Part shown: piece after piece, positions 1-10,576 of the stretch
Layout: every line of letters begins with the position of its first letter
Position numbering within the stretch: the stretch's first letter is position 1
Assembly (NCBI GenBank): GCA_037127255.1
Contig: JBANSL010000008.1
Span: 37,089,373-37,153,372 of the forward strand
Length of the DNA: 64,000 bases
Origin: Persicaria tinctoria
Lineage: Eukaryota; Streptophyta; Magnoliopsida; Caryophyllales; Polygonaceae
Reading direction: 5' to 3'
Position numbers and translations under genes: made by a program
Notes under the pieces: model-generated
Seen by the model: only the letters and a program-made list of their open reading frames with translations
Database searches by the model: none
Told to the model about the DNA's origin: nothing

Positions 1-778
1 TTAGTAGTTTGATGAGAATTAAATTTGGAAGCTCAAGTTATATTGATGGTTTTCAGTAGTTTGATGATTGACATGTCTATCTTACTACGAAAGCATTAGA
101 AAGAAGTGTTGGACTCCTCCTTGAAGTACAATCCCGACGAGGAGAGTGTGTGCGGAGCCATCAAGGTGGACTTATGGTGTATATGTTGCCTATGGAATCT
201 ACAAGTTTCTTCAGCTAAAGAGGTCAGAAAACTGATGAGGATTCAAGTTATGCGGTGCCACGCTGTTTACTGTCAAAACGGGACCATGTTGATTGTGATT
301 CCGTTCTTGGCTTCTCGGTCCCAGGCCCTCAGTGTTTTCCTGTTTAGGAACATCTATCAGGTAAGGTAACAACCATTTCGGTTTCCAATAGCTGAATTTT
401 TGAAATTTTCTTGTTTTAATGCTTCTTTGTCAATTTTTTTCGTTTCCTATTCGTCTTCTTTGTGTTTTGTATCTTCTTTTTCCTTGACTTCTACACATGG
501 TCGATCTAGTTTGGTATATATGCTTTTCTTTTCCATCCAGTTCTTGTTCTTCCTCCTATTTTCTGTCCAGTTTCTTTGTTTTCTGGTGTCCAAAGTTGTG
601 CTCTCTGTTTGCATTGACCTTCTGTTCTTTGCTGTTCTGATGTCTACATCTTCATGAGATCGAATAGACGATTTTCTTCGCTTTTTAATTGCAATTTTGG
701 CATAATATATATAATGATTGATGAGATTCATCTACAAAATTTGTATGTGTGCTCACAAAGAATCAACAAGCTAGTAAG
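1..778. other. AT-rich stretch without an assignable gene
   Basis: I recognise nothing here. The only open frame of note, 106-369 on the plus strand, lacks an ATG start and matches no family I know. It ends near a donor-like GTAAGG at 362. The T-rich stretch at 400-660 gives only low-complexity hydrophobic translations. It could be intron or intergenic DNA belonging to the possible exon at 779. Confidence 0.4.
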
Positions 779-871
779 ATGAAGATGGATGGGAATGCAC
801 CTGGAAGCTCTTCACAACCAACGTCAATGAAGCCGATTTTCTTCAAGATATTTATCAAAGATGGAATTATT
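779..871 (+). CDS. possible first exon of a B3-type DNA-binding protein (isolated fragment)
   Basis: An ATG at 779 opens a 31-codon frame that ends exactly at a consensus donor (GTAAGT at 872). The last part reads KPIFFKIFIKDGII. This resembles the start of a plant B3 (REM-type) domain, where a PxFFK motif opens the first beta strand. After the donor I could not find the rest of a B3 domain. The 960-1090 stretch is partly open but has no recognisable B3 motifs. I read it as an orphan exon or gene fragment. The family guess rests on about ten residues, so a chance match is possible. Confidence 0.28.
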
Positions 872-1539
872 GTAAGTAATTTTAATTTCTTCACCCAGCT
901 TGGATCCACGTTTTAAGCAGGCCATTTTATGGGTAAGCAAATATATAGTTTTGCCTTGTTGATGTTTCAATCCAGTGCCGAATCGAATGTTTTTGACAGG
1001 AGCTTTAGTGACGGCGATGGCATCTCCATGACCATCAACACTCAAGATGGCAATGACTCCGTGACTATTAACACGTTTTTAACTAGGTGATCTAGACCTT
1101 TGTTTATTGCTTGCTAGTTATGTGATAACATGTTTTTAACTCCGCTTGTGTTTTGGTACACAACCGGTCTCAAGCCCGGAAAAAAGGAGGAGAGGAGACA
1201 TGTTACGTGGAATTTCATGTTATTAGATTTTTAAATGTCATCACAAATGTTGCAAGGTGCGGTTTTGCAAATTTATTCATGGTTGCAATTATTTTTTTGA
1301 TCAATTTTGTTGGATGATTACTTGATCGAGACGAATGGATTCGTGTTATATTCCAATTATAATTGAGGAGATTCCCTGCACATCTACTGATGTTGTTGCT
1401 CTTTTGTTTGAGGTATGTTTCACCAAATGCAAGATTTCTTGTAGGTGTGTCATTTATGATCTACTCATTTGCTAGGAAATTGTCATGATTTTATAAGTCT
1501 TGTTAATTCGATTCCACGTTTTAAGCTCCTTTTATGTCA
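872..1539. other. no gene recognised
   Basis: AT-rich DNA with no open frame that I can assign and no terminal repeats that I can see. It may be intronic relative to the possible exon ending at 871. Confidence 0.4.
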
Positions 1540-2800
1540 TCAATTGTATAACAATGTAATAAAAATGTCATCAACAAAAAATATTATCACAAATGGTTGA
1601 ATCAATGAAGTGTATGTAATCACAAATTTGTCACCAATGAATAAAAGTCAGGGTCATCTCAAATATGTCACCAATAAAGTGTAATCAAATTTTATGCTCA
1701 TACGTTATCAATTGTATAAAAGTGTTAATAATACAAATGTCATCACAAATGATTGAGATTAATGAAGTGTAATCACAAATTTCACCAATGAATAAAAATG
1801 TAATAAATATGTCACCACAAGTGATTGCATGAATGAAGTGTAATCACAATTATGTCATCAGTAAATAAAAGTAGAATCGATGAAAATGTCACCAATGAAG
1901 TGTAATCAAATTTTATGTTCATACGTTATCAATTGTATAAAAATGTTATAAAAAAAATGATGTCATCAACAAACCATGTCATTACAAATGATTGATATAA
2001 TGAGATAAATGTCATAAATGAATAAAAGTCATCAATAAAATATGTCATCAATCAAGTTTAATCACACTTTACGCTCTTGTGTCATCACTTGAATAAAAAT
2101 GTAATGAAGATGTCACCACAAGTGATTGCATCAATGAAGTGTAATCACAAACATGTCATCAGTGAATAAACATAGAATCGATGAAAATATATCGATATAC
2201 AATTGATTAAATTAAAAAAAAAGTGGCATCAAGCGATTTCATTAAAAAAAATGGCATCAAATAATTACATTAGAAAAATGGCATCAAAACACTACTTTGA
2301 AAAAGTTGCATCATATTAAAGAAAAAAATGTCATCAAAACACTACTTTGAAAAGATATGGCATCACGGGAAAAAAAATATCATCAAAAAATTGACTTTAA
2401 AAAAGTGTCATCAGTAGTCAATAATAAAAAAAATTGGCATCTATGGTCGACGTGGCATCACAGTACACAAAAAAATGTCATCAAGGTTTGAAAAAAAATG
2501 TCATTAAAAAGTGACATTAAAGCGAAAATTAAATGTAAAAAAAATGGAATCAAAACGGTAAAAAAATGTCATCGAGATTTTAAAAAAAGTGGCATTAAAA
2601 AAATGTCATCAATCCATTTTATTAGAAAAGTGGCATCAAAGCGGAAATAAAATGTAATTAAAAAAATGACATCACAGTAAAAAAAAATATCATCAAACAT
2701 TTCACATAAAAATACGTCATCAATAGTTAACAGTAAAAAAAATGGCATCACGAAAAAACGGAAAAAAATGGCATCACGAAAAAAAAAAAAAAAAAATCTG
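1540..2800. repeat. degenerate array of ATGTCATCA / ATGGCATCA words
   Basis: For about 1.25 kb the plus strand is built from variants of ATGTCATCA, ATGTCACCA and ATGGCATCA, separated by A-rich spacers. From 1540 to about 2200 the words sit in longer, imperfect higher-order units. One block containing AAGTGTAATCAAATTTTATG recurs near 1675 and 1897. Another containing CACCACAAGTGATTGCAT recurs near 1812 and 2110. From about 2210 to 2800 the unit collapses to A-runs followed by ATGGCATCA or ATGTCATCA. Translations through it are meaningless. It could be a subterminal array of a DNA transposon, but no terminus was found. Confidence 0.75.
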
Positions 2801-2806
2801 ATGGAG

Positions 2807-2852
2807 TTGGTCAACGTTGACCCGTCAATGGTCAAACCGTTGACCATTGACC
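2807..2852. promoter_or_regulatory. cluster of six TTGAC/GTCAA (W-box-core) motifs
   Basis: Within 46 bases there are six TTGAC cores on alternating strands, most extended to TTGACC or GGTCAA. TTGAC is the core of the W-box bound by plant WRKY factors. The cluster directly follows the ATGTCATCA array and no gene start is visible nearby. It may simply be another transposon word array. Confidence 0.35.
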
Positions 2853-2856
2853 ATTT

Positions 2857-3163
2857 GGGAAGGGTGCTAACCCAAACTAATTAAATTAGTTTGAGTGCTA
2901 GTTACCTAATAAAAGCTTCAAAATAAGCTAGTTAGCAAAAACACCCTATATTATATACTGAATTTTATAAACTTTATAGTTTCCTTCCGCTGATAGTTTC
3001 AATTTGATATATTATAAACTTTAATTCAATACCCAAATAAAAAGTTATATATACATGTTTTTAGATTAAGTAGACACAAATCCCCCTAAATCAAAATTGC
3101 TTATATCTTTTAATTAAACTTTATATTTGAAGGTTCGATAATGTAAAACAAAGTAATATAGAA
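2857..3163. other. AT-rich spacer, no gene
   Basis: Nothing recognisable. It ends at the ATACT target-site duplication (3164-3168) of the SIRE-type element. Confidence 0.5.
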
Positions 3164-3729
3164 ATACTCTAAAAGGGGGGTTGAATAGAGTATGCCGGTT
3201 TTTCGCATATAGTCTCAAGACTTTTGAAGCTCGTGCAAAACCCTTTGAGATTAGACTTAGTCTTTTCTCTGAAAACCTGAATCACAAAGTTAAACAATCG
3301 AACCAAGTGCGGAAATAAGGTAAAGCAGTAAATAAAGGACTCGATGAGTTGTTTACGAGGTTCGACACGAACTTGGCCTACGTCCCCGCCTAGGGTTCTT
3401 CCACAACCCTAGTGATGTCTCCAAAGTAGCCATGTTTTTATGCATATTTTAGTTCCATATTCTTTACATTTTTGCATATTTCGGATTGGGAATATGTGGA
3501 ATTTATGTAGTATATGCGTATATTTGTAAGAAATGGAGATCTACATAAGTTTCTGTTTAATATTGCAGAATATGGAAACATTTCGGGAGAAAACCAAGAA
3601 GCAAAGACAGAAGCAGCAAGCCTTACTCTATCTCGACTAAGTTCTCATCTATGTCGACGAGTCAAATCCGGATATACTGAAGTCGAGTAGAGACCTGACC
3701 AGACAACGCGGAGCAAAGCAACACCCTAC

Positions 3730-3758
3730 TCGACATCGAGTAGAGTACTCGATGTCGA
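3730..3758. repeat. perfect 13-bp inverted repeat within the word array
   Basis: The arm TCGACATCGAGTA at 3730-3742 is followed by GAG and its exact reverse complement at 3746-3758. It is formed by two adjacent words of the array in opposite orientation and could form a cruciform or hairpin. Confidence 0.85.
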
Positions 3759-4373
3759 CAAGAGCCAGACAATATTTCCCCGAGTCATGTCGAGAAGATA
3801 CTACTCGACAACACCCAGCTGGCCAAGTCGATGATCCTTTGTCGTCGAGATCGAGGAACGTCATCGAAGTCGACAAGCCCACATCCGAGCATGTCGAGAA
3901 GGGTTGCTCGACAACCTCGGAAGACCAAGTCGAGAACCCACAACTCGTCGAGATCGAGGAGATCTCCTCGAGATCGACTAGACCCGTAAACCACACCCAA
4001 GCATGTCGAGGACCAGCTAGCCGAGACGACAAGCCAAGCCCAGTCGACAACTTTCCTACTCGAGATCGAGTACGCCGTACTCGAGATCGACGAGGATTTT
4101 CGAAGCTGTGTGACGCGGTTTGATCAACTCTACTCGGTGTGGGATTCCTTGGAGCCGAGGAGAAGCCTAGTCTATCCGAATTATCAACATCTATCATGAA
4201 GAAGAGAGTTTTATCCACTAAAGACACTTTAGATATATTTACCTATTTTAGATTTAATTTCATTGTAGCTTTTATTTATCTTTAAGGTCTTAGATATAGT
4301 TTTAGATATAGTTTTAGATATAGATATAGATATTATATCCTTGATTAGCAAGGAATAGAAGGCTATAAATAAA

Positions 4374-4381
4374 GCCCATGG
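4374..4381 (+). promoter_or_regulatory. TATA box of the solo LTR
   Basis: TATAAATA, with the same surroundings as the TATA region of the related LTR near 34845 on the minus strand. The conserved downstream stretch reads TTTATTCATT. It marks the U3/R side and sets the plus orientation of this LTR. Confidence 0.6.
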
Positions 4382-6175
4382 GGCTGAGCTTTATTCATTG
4401 AATTTCAGAGATACAGTTACATATAGAGATTTAGGAGTTTAAAGGTTTTAAAGGTTTTGGCAGTTTACGAAAGTTGATTGCCGGGATTGTAAAGGCTTTG
4501 AATTTAGTTAATGCAAGTTATTTCTTTTAAATCAATGATGTCTGCGATTGCGATGAGGCGCGAGTAGTCCACCTACTTCTGGGGTTGGGGTGAGCCCAAC
4601 GAGAGCCATGTCGGCGGATTAGCGATTGCGAAAGGAGGTATTTTGTCGTTATCTTAATCTATTCCCTATGTGCTTCATCTTTGATTGAGAAATTGAAGAA
4701 CTCATGTTGTGAAACTTGGGTATAAATTAGGATTTCTATTCGAAAGATTATAAATGCTAATTATGAAAAGGAATAGATGCAATTAGGATTATTTGTCGCG
4801 AGATTTATATTCCTACTTGTCGGATTAGGTGAAAGCCTTTTCCTTTATCGATAAAGTTACCGACTTTTGTGATTAATATTCCGCTTGCATGGTAATCGTT
4901 GTTGCAAACCCTAATCTTGGAAGTTCTCCAAATTCATAAAGTTACAGAAACCGAAAATGCTTTGTTTTTACTTTTCCGCTCTCGTCGATCTCGACCAGCC
5001 TCTGGTCGATCTCGACTACTAATCTCCGATCCCAGATCGTCGTAGCTCAATTGTGCAGGAACTCGACAAGACGAGCCGAAGTCAACAAAGGCCCTGCTCG
5101 ATATCGAGTAAGCCTTGTCGAGATCGAGTAGCCTGTGCTGAGTTGCTGTTGTGTTCGACTGTGCCTCACCCCTGTCGACTAACCCTTAGTCGAGGTCGAG
5201 TACCACTGTTGTCGACTTCTGTCCGTGAGGTTCCACTGCTACCTAGGATCCGCTGACCAGCTTCCTCGAGGATTCGAACCTGACTTTCTCTTACTACATT
5301 GGAGGGAGTCTTGAACATTATTTGCTGGGATTCGATCGGTTTGCTTTACTTTGTTTACTTATTGTTTTGCATTCTCGATTTCCTCTTACAACACCTAGGA
5401 TTCAACCGGCTTTTATTGATTCACAAGACTTAGGATCCTAGTAGCTCCCCGAGAAGCCTCTCTCCTATACAATTGCAATCAAGTCAACTCACGTTCCCTT
5501 GGAGTCCTAGACCAATCTAGAAGAGCCCCACCTCTGTATGTTATCTAGTACAATCCTCTTACACTTGGTGAATCAATTGCCTAGTGTTCACTTCCTGAGT
5601 TACAAACTCTAGAGTATAACACTATAACTGAATATATCCTATAAGCTCACTGTGTAACTCTCAAATGCTTTGAAATGAAATAACAGACTCTTAGGACATG
5701 TAGAGAGCACACGAAGACAGATTTCTCTTGAAGGCTTGGAGTGTATGAAAGGCTCGTGTTCAATGTATGTGTCTTCTGTCTTCATCTTCCTTTTTCTTTA
5801 TATAGAGACAAATCGGCGCCTAAGGATCTTCACCAACGGCTAGTCTAGATCATGGCTTGAGATGGATCTTCTATCTTTGGAAACTTCGAAGGCCACAATC
5901 TTTCCGATTTGAATCTTCTCAAATTGCATCATAAAGAAGGAAAGAATGTTCGAAAATATTTCCTGAAAGGTTAGTTATATATAATAATATAATGGAAGCA
6001 TATAATAATATAATGGAAGCATATAATAATATAAAATATTATTTCGAACATACTATCATATTGAACAGGTTTTGAGTTTCATCAACACTGTAAATTCTTC
6101 AAGACCTTTGACAGAAACGAACTGTCAAAGCCTTTGAGACATATTCCGATTTTCATCAAGGGAGTGGAGTTATCA

Positions 6176-6187
6176 ATCTCCCCCTTG
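6176..6187 (-). other. polypurine tract of the SIRE-type element
   Basis: On the minus strand an AAGGGGGAGAT run directly precedes the TGATAACTCC start of the 3' LTR. This is the expected position of the plus-strand primer in an LTR retrotransposon. Confidence 0.75.
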
Positions 6188-7845
6188 ATGAAAGACAAAA
6201 CCTGTGCATCCCTGCAACTTAGTCAAGCACAAATAGTATAAGTGAAATCGGACTGAGTACCTGCACGGGTTAGACAAATGTTGGATCAAATTTTTAAAGC
6301 ATGAAAAGCCATCCAACCGAAAACCAAAAATAAAAAACCAAGGTCAAGGTCTTCCAAGACCTTCACAGCAAGAAGTTTTTAAGTCTAAACCACAGATCAT
6401 ATCCCCCTTTTTGTCTTTCAACAAAGGAAGGAGGTAAAACAGTCACCAAAAGTTTTGAAACAGTTTCCAAAAACCAGCAATGTATCAAGTTTGGGATAGG
6501 GATGGGGTAGGATAGGGTTAAGCTTCGTCGTCCGGAGCATCATCAGTTAGCCTCGTCCACAGACCTTGCAGCAACTTGGTTATCTCGCTCATCTCCATCA
6601 TGAACTCCTTGTGCAGCTCCTTGATATCCAGGCGAACTTCCTCCAAGCCCAACTCCAGGTTGTCCATGCGTTCATCAACGGCTGAGGCAGTAGGGAGAGC
6701 TTTTGAAGGAGAGGCAAGACTCAAAGTCCCTTGGGGAGACCGAGTGATGTCTATCTTTTCAAGGCTCTTGGAGTCGAACTTACCCATATGACGCTGCTGT
6801 TCTTCATTTTTGAAATCAATTCCAGAAGCTTTGAAGATTTAGGTCAAAAGGGTGGCAAAGGGGAGGGGAGTTCCTTTCCTGGCTTTTCTTGTGTGAGCCA
6901 TGGATCCTAAAATGGTGTTGGCCAGATCAAGATCAAGGCCATTGAGGATTCGGTAAAGTAGGACCATGGCATTGTCAGTAAGGAGCGAGCCAGAGTTTAG
7001 ACGGGGTAAGAGGCAACGAACAATGATGTTAAATATAATTTTTGCCTCTAGGGTAAGGGATGAGTGAGTGAGCTGCTTTGAGGTGTTGTTAGATGCTTCG
7101 GGTATGAGATATTTGGATCGGGCAAGGATAATACGGTTTTCTTTAGAGGGGTGTACTTCAGAGGGTGGACAGGGGCTAGGTAGGCCAAGGAAATCTGCAA
7201 AGTCAGTGGAGTTGAAAGAGATTCTAACTCCCTTGACAACAGATTCTAAAGACCAACCATTGGCATCATGTTTGGCTTTTAGGTTTATATAGAACAGGCG
7301 GGTTATCTGGGGATAATAGATGGTTTCAAGATTGAGAAGGGTCCAGGCTGGGGATTTTTTTAGAAGTGCAATGCAGGGTAACTTCAAAGCTTCAAAGAAC
7401 TCAATATCTGATAAGGCATGTTTCCAATATGCATTATAGGTTAGTTTTGGTGCATTTCATTGTTATATAATCATGTTTTAGTGTTAATTAGATTATCATT
7501 CATTTTGTGGGAAAGTTCGGAATCTACGCTATTTCGATGGTTTTATGTAGATTCGTAGATCCGAGGCAAAGAACACGAGGAACGGAGCTAAGTAAGGCTA
7601 AGGCGAGACTTGGGAGAGCTTAAGGAAGAAGTCCCGAAAAGAATGGAACAACCTAAGGAGCAACGGAGCACGAAATCGAGATCTAAGAGCGAAAACGAGG
7701 GCGAGTCGCGAAAGCTGTCCACTCGGCGAGCTGAACTTGTAACGCACTTTCCGGAGGCATCGGATGTTCGGTCGACACATATGAGCATGCGTTGGAAAGA
7801 TCTTTCGAAGATCTACGTGATGGTGTTCTGCTGGATTTTCGCTGA

Positions 7846-8345
7846 CAGCGAATGGATTTCCGCTGCAGCGAATCAAGTCAAAGACATCATGTCTGAGCAA
7901 GTCCCTGAGCACGTCTCACTAACAGCGGATGGGATCTCGCTGCCAGCGAGTGGAGTCAGCAGGAGCATGTCCAGGAGCCAGCGCGTCTCGCTTCCAGTGA
8001 ATGGAGTTCGCTGCCAGCGAGTCGAGTCAGCCCGACCGACCAGGCAGCATTCGCTGCCAGCGACTGGACTCGCTGCAGCGAGCCACTCGCTGCCGCGGAA
8101 ATCCTCGCTGCCAGCGGGATGCACCAAGACGACGGAGCTCGTCGACTCGCTTCTTCCGCTGCAGCGGAAGAAGCGTCTCGCGGCTCGTGGAAGCAGAAAG
8201 GAAGTACCCGAGGAGCTTGAAAAAATTCTAAGGCATGGACATTCGCTGTCAGCGAGTGTGGTAGCGAGGTGGTAGCGAAAATCCAACAGGAGCTCAATCA
8301 AGGCCATTCGCTGCCAGCGGAAATTTCTCGCTGCCAGCGGAATGT
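7846..8345. repeat. array of CGCTG(n)CAGCG palindromic words in LTR X1
   Basis: About 14 copies of TCGCTGCCAGCGA-type words can be read, for example near 7846, 7938, 8007, 8049, 8105, 8242, 8307 and 8327. Many are followed by (A/G)TGG or GAAAT. Two arms of five or six bases are separated by zero or one base. Spacing is irregular, so this is not a simple tandem repeat. The array ends about 100 bp before the TATA box. Confidence 0.85.
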
Positions 8346-8449
8346 GACGCTGAATTAAATTAAGAAAGTTCTATCTTTTATCTAGTTTGTTTAGGAAGTT
8401 TTTATCTAGTTTATCTATCTTTTACCTTGTTTATGCAAGACTTTAGGCT

Positions 8450-8457
8450 TATAAATA
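8450..8457 (+). promoter_or_regulatory. TATA box of LTR X1
   Basis: TATAAATA downstream of the word array in U3. It fixes the plus orientation of this LTR. Confidence 0.55.
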
Positions 8458-10576
8458 GGATGTTTTAGGATTAGTTTTCGGATGGATTCAAGTAGAGAAA
8501 TCACCATTGAAGAGAAGAAAGCTTAGGTAAGCCATGTTTGGCTAATTTTGTAGTTTCCGCCTACACTTTCGAGACTTGGTTAGTGGTTTGTGAGTTTCTA
8601 ATATAAGTTATTTTTCCTCTTTAATTCTTTCAACTTCTTTGTGTGATATTGATTATGTTATTGATGTTATCTTGATTAGCTACCTTGATAATATTGATTT
8701 CATGCTAGGATTTAATACTTTCGTATTTGTTTTATTTCCGTAGTAGCACACATAAGAATGCGGATTCCGTGTTTGAAGCATGATTATGTAGGGAGTTGAC
8801 ATATATCTTAAACATTGATTTACCGTGTTTAATTGGTGTTATTTATATGCTCAAGTTCTTGGGACTATTTGCTATCTCTTTGTTAAATCTTGACCGTGTT
8901 AAGGTTGCATAGAGGTGTAAGGGATTAATTGGACTCGTAGGACTTTTAATCTATTTAAACCAAGATGAGAGAAATTCGTAGAAAAAGATAATAACTTGAA
9001 AAGGATTCGATGATCAATAAAACCAACCAAAGTCGAGATCTTGTAGGTGGAAACGCTTTTCTTCTATCCTTTATTTTCTTTTGCCAATATTATTTTCTTT
9101 TATTTTCATTCATAAAAATCTTTTCTTTTTATATTGACAAATACACAATATTTAGAAATACTTGATTCTCTAGGGTTCGACCCCTTACTTGCATACTATA
9201 CTAGTTTGTTTGTTTGGGATTTATTTTTGATGAGGTAAATCAACGACTTTTCCTCCGTCAAATCCAAAAAATCAGAACAACATATCCTACGAGTTCGAAA
9301 CTCATCTACCCACTTACCAGCCATTTCAGCATTTTCAAACCATGAAGAGGGTAAGGATTGGTTTACCTGGATGTAGGCGGGTGGATCAGCATTCTTTCTT
9401 CGAGCCTGTGTTGGAGCAGTCCTCTTGACATGCGCCTCAAGACCTCTGAGGGTGCCCTTCCTGGTACGCTTGGGAGATGGAGGCTTGACAGCAGTTGGGG
9501 CTTTCCGCTTCTTTGGAGACGGGGGAGGAGGAGAAGGAGAAGGAGAGGCAACATGTTCTGGCTCCTCTTCCTCCTCATCCTCAGACCCCGAGTCCTCACC
9601 GAACCCTGCGTCGTCTCCATCAGCTTTCTCGTCCTCTCCAGATCCGTCTTGCTCCTCGTCCTCTTCCTCAGGCTCCTCTTCAGAAGGAACCTCCTCGGCT
9701 TCGGCTTCCTTCCGAATTCTCTCAGCTTCCTCCTCGCCATGTTTCCTTGTAAGCTCGGCCTCCTCCTCGACCTTCTTCTTCTTTAAAGCTTTCTCTTCGG
9801 CTTCCTTGGCTGCATCCCTTTCCAGAATGGCGTCGAGATCATCTTCCTCCTCTTCCTCGTCCACCTCCTCAACGATGACCTTCTTTTTCCCTTTCTGCTT
9901 CGCACTGAGAGGCTTCTTAGCAGAGCGCTTTTGAGAGCCCTTGGTAGCAGTAGTCGTGCTCTCAACGATGGTGCTCTTGACAACAGCAGGGACAATGGCT
10001 TGAGGAGTGGGTTCATGTGTAGGGGAAGTAGCAGTGGCCTGGCGTCCCTTGGGGGTGGCGCCAAGTCTTTTGGGAGTGGAAGCTTTCTTTGATTTGGGAG
10101 CCATGGAGGAAATCTGCTAGGGTTTTTTAGAACAGTTTGAGAGGTTGAAGAAAGAGAAGTTGGAAGGGTTTGGATAAGTCTGAGTTTGTGAGGGAATCGG
10201 GTACAGAATTGGGTTTAAGTAGAGAGATATGATGGAGTGATTTGACGGGTTTAGAGTTCCAAGGGTGGTAATCATAACATTGCCAATTTTGAAAATATTC
10301 CAATTCAAAATTCAAATCCTTTTCTTAACCAAAAATAAGAGGGAAAAATATCCGAAATTATTTTGTTCCAAAAATATCTCAACGGGTAAAAATATAACAT
10401 AAATAAAAGATTTTGAAATCCGATAAAAATATACTTGATTAAATATCTAACCAGATATTAACCAAACATATGTGATCCGATATATGTAATCTACCATTTA
10501 GTTCACAAACCTTGACATAATTCTCAAAGGTCTTGAAACTAAGTAGAGTTTATCTTTCGTAAAGGGAAAGCTCCCC

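Larger units (their letters stand above)
3413..5393 (+). repeat. solo LTR of the Athila-B family, 1981 bp
   Basis: The insert begins TGATGTCTCC, ends CTTACAACA, and is flanked by a 5-bp duplication CCTAG (3408-3412 and 5394-5398). That is the signature of an LTR with no internal region. It is homologous, in opposite orientation, to the LTR at 32488-35773. Shared features are the terminus TGATGTC, the TATA region, the segment around 4560-4620 (counterpart near 34620-34680) and an array of TCGAnnTCGA words. The word arrays lie at about 3640-4130 (upstream of the TATA box) and 4985-5270 (U5). The open frames crossing this region are translations of the array and not genes. Confidence 0.88.
3169..6175 (-). 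repeat. 3' LTR of the SIRE-type element, split by a solo LTR
   Basis: The segments 3169-3412 and 5399-6175 together match the right-hand LTR at 15593-16592 almost base for base. The match includes the C-rich stretch at one terminus and the paired ATAATATAATGGAAGCAT units near 5990-6030. The left copy has one extra such unit, which explains its slightly greater length. In element orientation the LTR starts TGATAACTCC. The inner end of the other terminus does not show the usual CA. Confidence 0.88.
7430..9260 (+). repeat. solo LTR X1 (Athila-like LTR family X), 1831 bp
   Basis: It begins TGCATTATAGG and ends TCCGTCA, and it splits the SIRE env-like reading frame. A clean 5-bp duplication is not visible, perhaps because the flank has mutated. 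Its right two thirds match, in reverse complement, the split LTR X2 (41271-41520 plus 50094-51369). The region from 7846 to 8345 holds about 14 copies of an inverted-repeat word, CGCTGnCAGCG. A TATA box follows at 8450. The open frames over this region are translations of the word array. Confidence 0.82.
6518..10104 (-). pseudogene. SIRE env-like 3' ORF, interrupted by a solo LTR
   Basis: The ORF starts at an ATG at 10104 and ends at 6518, with LTR X1 (7430-9260) inside it. Removing the insert leaves about 585 codons. The N-terminal third is lysine-, glutamate- and serine-rich low-complexity sequence. A globular middle follows, with motifs such as LFYINLKA, VKGVRISF and LGLPSP, resembling the 'putative plant transposon protein' domain found after pol in many plant Copia elements. 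The C-terminus is a short coiled-coil-like helix (ELGLEEVRLDIKELHKEF). One in-frame TAA lies near 6838. ORFs in this position of SIRE elements are called env-like, but I see no signal peptide or membrane anchor here. Confidence 0.75.

Noticed and set aside
3649..4227. 192-codon minus-strand frame and overlapping plus-strand frame
   Set aside because: Both are translations of the TCGAnnTCGA word array inside a solo LTR; no start context or family match.
7610..8307. Several overlapping frames of 66-221 codons on both strands
   Set aside because: They lie in U3 of LTR X1 and translate the CGCTGnCAGCG words; a word array without stops explains them.
7846..8345. CRISPR array
   Set aside because: Repeats are short palindromes with irregular spacers in a plant LTR, with no cas genes.
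7430..9260. Perfect TSD for LTR X1
   Set aside because: No matching 5-bp flank could be read (AATCC on the right, CAATA on the left), so it is called from homology to X2 and the split reading frame only.
9358..9934. Serine- and leucine-rich plus-strand frames
   Set aside because: They are antisense shadows of the lysine/glutamate-rich N-terminus of the SIRE env-like ORF.
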